Source: Chloroflexota bacterium (lineage in GTDB: Bacteria > Chloroflexota > Limnocylindria > Limnocylindrales > CSP1-4). From it: a DNA stretch of 7,998 nucleotides. The stretch lies in contig JAKAMV010000442.1 of NCBI GenBank assembly GCA_021812735.1, forward strand, positions 1 to 7,998. The letters run 5' to 3'. Position numbers and translations under genes: made by a program. Shown one piece after another: positions 6,080 to 7,998 of the stretch. Positions within the stretch are counted from its first letter, which is position 1. Each line of letters opens with the position of its first letter. Below the pieces are notes generated by a model, which ran no database searches, had not been told where the DNA came from, and saw only the letters and a list, made by a program, of their open reading frames with translations.

Positions 6080-6940
6080 TCAGAGCTCCGCGACGAAGCG
6101 GCGCAGCACGCGCGCGAGACGCGGGCCGGCCTCGGCGCCGGCTGCCAGGACGTCCTCGTGCGAGAGCGGAACCCCCGCGTACCCGGCGCCCGCATTGGTC
6201 ACCAGCGACACGCCGCACACCTCCAGGCCCGCCCAGCGGGCCGCGATGGCCTCGAGGACCGTCGACATCCCGACGGCATCCGCGCCCAGCGTGTGGAGCA
6301 TTCGCACCTCGGCCGGGGTCTCGAAGTTGGGACCCAGCAGGCCGGCGTAGACGCCGTCGGCCAGCGGGACGCCCTCGGCGTCGGCGGCCTCGTGGAGCCG
6401 ATCCCGAAGGCGGGGCGCCCAGACGTCGGTCAGATCGGTGAACCGCGGGCCGAGCTCGTCCGCGTTGGCGCCGACGAGCGGCGAGCGGCCCGTGAGGTTG
6501 ATGTGGTCGGTGATGACCATGAGCGTGCCGGGGCCGAAGCGCGGGTTCGTGCCGCCGGCCGCGTTGGTCAGCACCACGACCGTCGCCCCGAGCTGGCCGA
6601 ACAGCAGCACCGGCTGGACGACCAGGCCTGGGTCGTTCCCCTCGTAGAGGTGGAAGCGGCCCTGGAGCGCGACCACCGGAACGCCGGCGAGGGTCCCCAG
6701 CAGCAGGCGGCCGGCATGTCCCGGGGCCGTGGCGACGGGCCAGCCCGGCAGTTGCTCGAAGGGGATCGCAACGGAGTGCTCGATCGCGTCCGCAAGGCCG
6801 CCGAGGCCAGAGCCGAGCACCATGCCCACACGCGGCACGAGGTCGGTCCGGGCGCGCACCGCAGCCACGAGCGCGGCGAGACGGGCTGGCTGGTCAGCAG
6901 GGGGGATGGGCTGGGCGCGATCGACAGGGGGGATGGTCAT
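6080..6940 (-). CDS. punA: Purine nucleoside phosphorylase (trimeric, inosine/guanosine type)
   Basis: This 286-aa enzyme (EC 2.4.2.1) cleaves purine nucleosides with phosphate to give free base and ribose 1-phosphate in purine salvage. It follows the trimeric PNP family (human PNP-like) throughout. LGSGLGG (42-48) holds the phosphate-binding Ser44, GHAGR is at 74-78, QGRFHLYEG at 93-101 has the Arg, His and Glu of the phosphate/ribose site, and TNAAGG is at 125-130. DHINLTGRSPLVG is at 145-157, LGPNFETPAE at 202-211 carries the base-binding Glu207, and GADAVGMST is at 219-227. Asn249 and His261 match the purine- and ribose-contacting Asn and His of the human enzyme. The start ATG at 6940 is chosen over an in-frame GTG at 6973 because a TATGCT -10 at 6954-6949 would lie inside the longer version. 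MTAP-like (5'-methylthioadenosine) activity is less likely given the GHAG and NFET motifs. It is transcribed leftward toward thyX. Confidence 0.95.
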   Translation of the reverse strand: MTIPPVDRAQPIPPADQPARLAALVAAVRARTDLVPRVGMVLGSGLGGLADAIEHSVAIPFEQLPGWPVATAPGHAGRLLLGTLAGVPVVALQGRFHLYEGNDPGLVVQPVLLFGQLGATVVVLTNAAGGTNPRFGPGTLMVITDHINLTGRSPLVGANADELGPRFTDLTDVWAPRLRDRLHEAADAEGVPLADGVYAGLLGPNFETPAEVRMLHTLGADAVGMSTVLEAIAARWAGLEVCGVSLVTNAGAGYAGVPLSHEDVLAAGAEAGPRLARVLRRFVAEL

Positions 6941-6948
6941 GGCCGCGC

Positions 6949-6954
6949 AGCATA
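6949..6954 (-). promoter_or_regulatory. -10 element of the purine nucleoside phosphorylase gene
   Basis: Leftward TATGCT (6954-6949) is separated by 8 nt from the ATG at 6940. There is no Shine-Dalgarno sequence in the gap, so the mRNA is leaderless or nearly so. It matches TANNNT and is the closest to TATAAT among the -10s here. No -35 is evident. Confidence 0.6.
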
Positions 6955-6989
6955 GAGCCAGGGGAGACCGCACGGCGCGCGCCCGCCGT

Positions 6990-6995
6990 TAAGCT
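6990..6995 (+). promoter_or_regulatory. Possible rightward -10 element divergent from the purine nucleoside phosphorylase gene
   Basis: TAAGCT followed by TCGAC resembles the thyX promoter context (TAGACT followed by TCGAC). No ATG or GTG lies 6-8 nt downstream, so it would not be leaderless. A transcript would begin near 7002 and run through the repeat array. The evidence is a single hexamer and its flank. Confidence 0.3.
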
Positions 6996-7025
6996 TCGAC
7001 GCCCGAAGGGAGTACCGACACCGGG

Positions 7026-7199
7026 ATGCCGGTCACGTCCCTCCGGGCGCCCGAGGCGGCGGGCCCTTGCGGGCTGCCCACCTTCGGCAACGAAGCCTCC
7101 GAAGTTCGGGTCCTGTCCGGCCGGCCGTTTGATGCAATCTCGGACCAGCCGTCCGGGGCCCCCGCCTTGATGCGATCTCGGCGTCCGCCGGTCGCCTGA
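7026..7199 (+). CDS. Possible 57-aa ORF (hypothetical, weak)
   Basis: ATG 7026 opens a 57-codon frame beginning MPVTSLRAPEAAGPCGLPTF and ending at TGA 7197-7199. A GGGAG stretch at 7008-7012 lies 13 nt upstream, further than an ideal Shine-Dalgarno spacing, and a possible -10 is at 6990. The first 33 or so codons have the high G/C third-position bias of the real genes. The last part runs across two copies of the repeat array. No family is recognised. It may be a small protein, a non-coding transcript with a chance frame, or part of a dispersed repeat. Confidence 0.22.
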   Translation: MPVTSLRAPEAAGPCGLPTFGNEASEVRVLSGRPFDAISDQPSGAPALMRSRRPPVA

Positions 7200-7293
7200 G
7201 CGGCATTGAGGCGATCGCCTCCGCTCCTGCTGGCCCTCGATGGCGTTGAGGTGATCTCCGCCGCCGAGTCGGGTCGGACTTGAGGTTGTCGCC
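7129..7293. repeat. Array of five degenerate 13-14-nt repeats, 34-40 bp apart
   Basis: The copies begin at 7129 (TTGATGCAATCTC), 7167 (TTGATGCGATCTC), 7206 (TTGAGGCGATCGCC), 7246 (TTGAGGTGATCTCC) and 7280 (TTGAGGTTGTCGCC). The consensus is TTGAKGYRATCKC, with start-to-start distances of 38, 39, 40 and 34 bp. Copies 3 and 5 stay similar well beyond the core, with CTCCG and CCTG-GCC in the tail. The distances are not all multiples of three, so no protein repeat is being conserved. The intervening sequences differ and the copies are diverged, so this is not a CRISPR array. It could be a set of regulator sites or repeated motifs in an RNA. Confidence 0.6.
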
Positions 7294-7311
7294 TCCGTCC
7301 CTGGCCTCCGG

Positions 7312-7332
7312 TGGTCCCTTCGGGCAGGACCA
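7312..7332. other. Hairpin/dyad at the start site of the leftward promoter
   Basis: TGGTCC (7312-7317) and GGACCA (7327-7332) are perfect arms around a 9-nt loop. On the rightward strand the loop region includes CTTCGG, a stable UUCG-type tetraloop. The dyad spans the predicted start of the leftward transcript (about 7326), so it may be an operator at the DNA level. In a rightward transcript it would be a compact hairpin after the repeat array and could end that transcript, although no T-run follows. Confidence 0.4.
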
Positions 7333-7361
7333 ACTCTACGGGCGCGTGCGGCAAGCTCCAA
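7333..7361 (-). promoter_or_regulatory. Leftward sigma-70-like promoter with no gene behind it
   Basis: Read leftward, -35 TTGGAG (7361-7356), a 17-bp spacer, then -10 TAGAGT (7338-7333). Both hexamers match four of six consensus positions and the spacing is ideal. No start codon follows within 6-8 nt and no Shine-Dalgarno-preceded gene follows. A transcript would read through the five-repeat array toward the purine nucleoside phosphorylase gene, either as a non-coding RNA or as a long leader. Confidence 0.45.
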
Positions 7362-7366
7362 CGGGG

Positions 7367-7441
7367 TTGTCCACGAGTTTCGACGGCCTCGCAGCTGATC
7401 CGTCCACGACTTTCGCACCGCTGTGGATGGGCTGTGGATGA
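7367..7441. promoter_or_regulatory. Cluster of four DnaA-box-like nonamers and short tandem repeats
   Basis: TTGTCCACG (7367-7375) is one base from the actinobacterial DnaA box TTGTCCACA. CCGTCCACG (7400-7408) is related. On the opposite strand, CCATCCACA (7430-7422) and TCATCCACA (7441-7433) are two and one bases from TTATCCACA. The first pair belongs to a direct repeat GTCCACGASTTTCG at 7369 and 7402, 33 bp apart. The second pair is an 11-bp tandem duplication of GCTGTGGATG. The cluster lies directly upstream of the leftward -35. There is no AT-rich unwinding region, so a replication origin is unlikely; a DnaA or other regulator binding site is possible. Confidence 0.45.
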
Positions 7442-7674
7442 CATGGGCGACTCTCGTCCTGGTCTGGGTCGGAGTCGGGGGGGACTCACGGCGCCGCCCC
7501 GCGAGCGTGGACCCGCACCCGAATCGCGATCCACCGCCTGCGGCCGTGCGCGGCCGCGGCCCCGGTGATGCCGACGCGACTCGACGATGGCGCCGCGGCC
7601 CCGGCGGACCGACCCGGCGGAGGCCGCCGCGAACTCGTCGATCCGTGGTCCGGCACGCCCCGCCGAGTGGCGCC

Positions 7675-7998
7675 CTAGCCTCCCAGGGCGTGCATCTCCA
7701 CCTTGGGCAGATCCGCCGTGGCGGCCGATCGCAGCTCGGAGTACCGGTCGGTGCGGGCCGCCCACACGCCTGCGATGCGTGCCGCCAGCGCCTCGTCGGA
7801 GGCCCCGGCGCGCAACGGCCCCTTGAGATCGGTCCCCGCCACCGCGAACAGGCACGTGTAGAGGCTCCCGTCCGCGGACAGGCGGGCGCGGGTGCAATCG
7901 CCGCAGAACGGCCGGGTGACGGACGCGACGACGCCCACCTCGCCGCGGCCGTCGCGGTAGCGGTAGCGGCCCGCCACCTCGCCGCGGTAGCAGATCGG
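7675..7998 (-). CDS. moaA: GTP 3',8-cyclase MoaA (C-terminal part, cut by window edge)
   Basis: The last 107 residues of a leftward gene lie here; the N-terminal radical SAM part is off the right end. MoaA converts GTP to 3',8-cyclo-7,8-dihydro-GTP, the first step of molybdenum cofactor synthesis. The visible part carries the C-terminal [4Fe-4S] cluster that binds GTP: FCGDC followed by TRARLSADGSLYTCLF, that is C-x2-C-x13-C. The TRARL arginines, the DLKGPLRAGASDE helix region, and a C-terminal KVEMHALGG ending in the paired glycines needed in MoaA are also present. The stop is TAG at 7677-7675. Nothing is broken in the visible part. The 734 bp after the stop carry no further moa gene, so this is the last gene of its unit. 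Confidence in the family is very high. Confidence 0.95.
   Translation of the reverse strand, partial: PICYRGEVAGRYRYRDGRGEVGVVASVTRPFCGDCTRARLSADGSLYTCLFAVAGTDLKGPLRAGASDEALAARIAGVWAARTDRYSELRSAATADLPKVEMHALGG

Larger units (their letters stand above)
6941..7674. other. 734-bp gap without a confident gene
   Basis: Frames stay open here in several directions because stop codons are rare in GC-rich DNA, but I recognise no family in any of them. The region contains a possible 57-aa ORF, five degenerate repeats, a leftward promoter, a cluster of DnaA-box-like nonamers, a run of seven G (7477-7483) inside a small GAGTC/GACTC dyad, and a 7-bp GC hairpin around 7540-7557. The last two lie within 250 bp downstream of the moaA stop. 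Overall it reads as regulatory or RNA-encoding, possibly a dispersed intergenic element. Confidence 0.5.

Noticed and set aside
3693..6218. 841-codon open frame on the reverse strand
   Set aside because: It lies antisense to the MFS gene and thyX, both clear protein families. Its product is Arg/Asp/His-rich low-complexity sequence with no recognisable domain. Long shadow frames are expected at this GC content.
5288..6955. 555-codon forward open frame
   Set aside because: Overlaps thyX in another frame and runs antisense through the purine nucleoside phosphorylase gene; its composition is that of a frame-shifted shadow.
6941..6973. Upstream GTG start (6973) for the purine nucleoside phosphorylase
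   Set aside because: It would put the TATGCT -10 inside the gene and add 11 residues not expected in the family.
7129..7293. CRISPR array
   Set aside because: Repeats are only 13-14 nt, strongly diverged, and no cas gene is visible; the spacing regularity alone is not enough.
7367..7441. Replication origin
   Set aside because: Despite four DnaA-box-like sites there is no AT-rich unwinding element, and dnaA, dnaN, rnpA or parAB are not nearby.
6989..7897. 302-codon leftward open frame across the gap
   Set aside because: Its first part is moaA read in a wrong frame. The rest crosses the repeat array, whose spacing is not a multiple of three, and shows no domain.
1..7998. tRNA, rRNA genes and insertion sequences
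   Set aside because: Read on both strands, no cloverleaf with a GTTCRA T-arm, no rRNA-like conserved segment, and no transposase or terminal inverted repeat pair was recognised.

Overview
This is a GC-rich stretch, visibly around 70% G+C, with third codon positions almost all G or C. It comes from a bacterium that appears to use leaderless transcription heavily. Four predicted transcription units begin with ATG or GTG only 6-8 nt after a TANNNT -10 hexamer and have no Shine-Dalgarno sequence. With thymidylate synthesis by ThyX, this fits Actinomycetota or a GC-rich Chloroflexota lineage such as a soil or freshwater clade. The phylum is an inference and is not settled by the sequence.

Layout. 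Positions 1-1308 read leftward: the 5' end of a family 5 (peptide/nickel-type) ABC-transporter substrate-binding protein (264 to 1, cut by the window edge), a small stand-alone PAS-domain protein (727 to 371), and a Nudix hydrolase of the ADP-ribose pyrophosphatase type (1308 to 730). The Nudix and PAS genes are 2 bp apart and form one unit. A 193-bp divergent promoter region (1309-1501) separates them from a rightward CocE/NonD-type serine hydrolase (1502-3571). Next come a 46-codon leaderless ORF (3613-3753) overlapping a 12-helix major facilitator transporter (3750-5075), then thyX (5145-6002), all rightward. A purine nucleoside phosphorylase gene (6940 to 6080) converges on thyX. The right edge holds the C-terminal third of a leftward moaA (7998 to 7675, cut by the window edge).

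The genes do not form one pathway. thyX (dTMP synthesis), the purine nucleoside phosphorylase and the Nudix enzyme are nucleotide housekeeping. moaA belongs to molybdenum cofactor synthesis. The hydrolase, MFS carrier and substrate-binding protein suggest uptake, export or degradation of small molecules or peptides.

The least explained DNA is the 734-bp gap between the purine nucleoside phosphorylase and moaA (6941-7674). It holds five degenerate copies of a 13-14-nt element spaced 34-40 bp apart, a leftward sigma-70-like promoter with 17-bp spacing, four DnaA-box-like nonamers within 75 bp, and several hairpins. The repeat spacing does not preserve a reading frame, so the region looks regulatory or RNA-encoding rather than coding. 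It is the best candidate for something undescribed here, but no function can be assigned from sequence alone.
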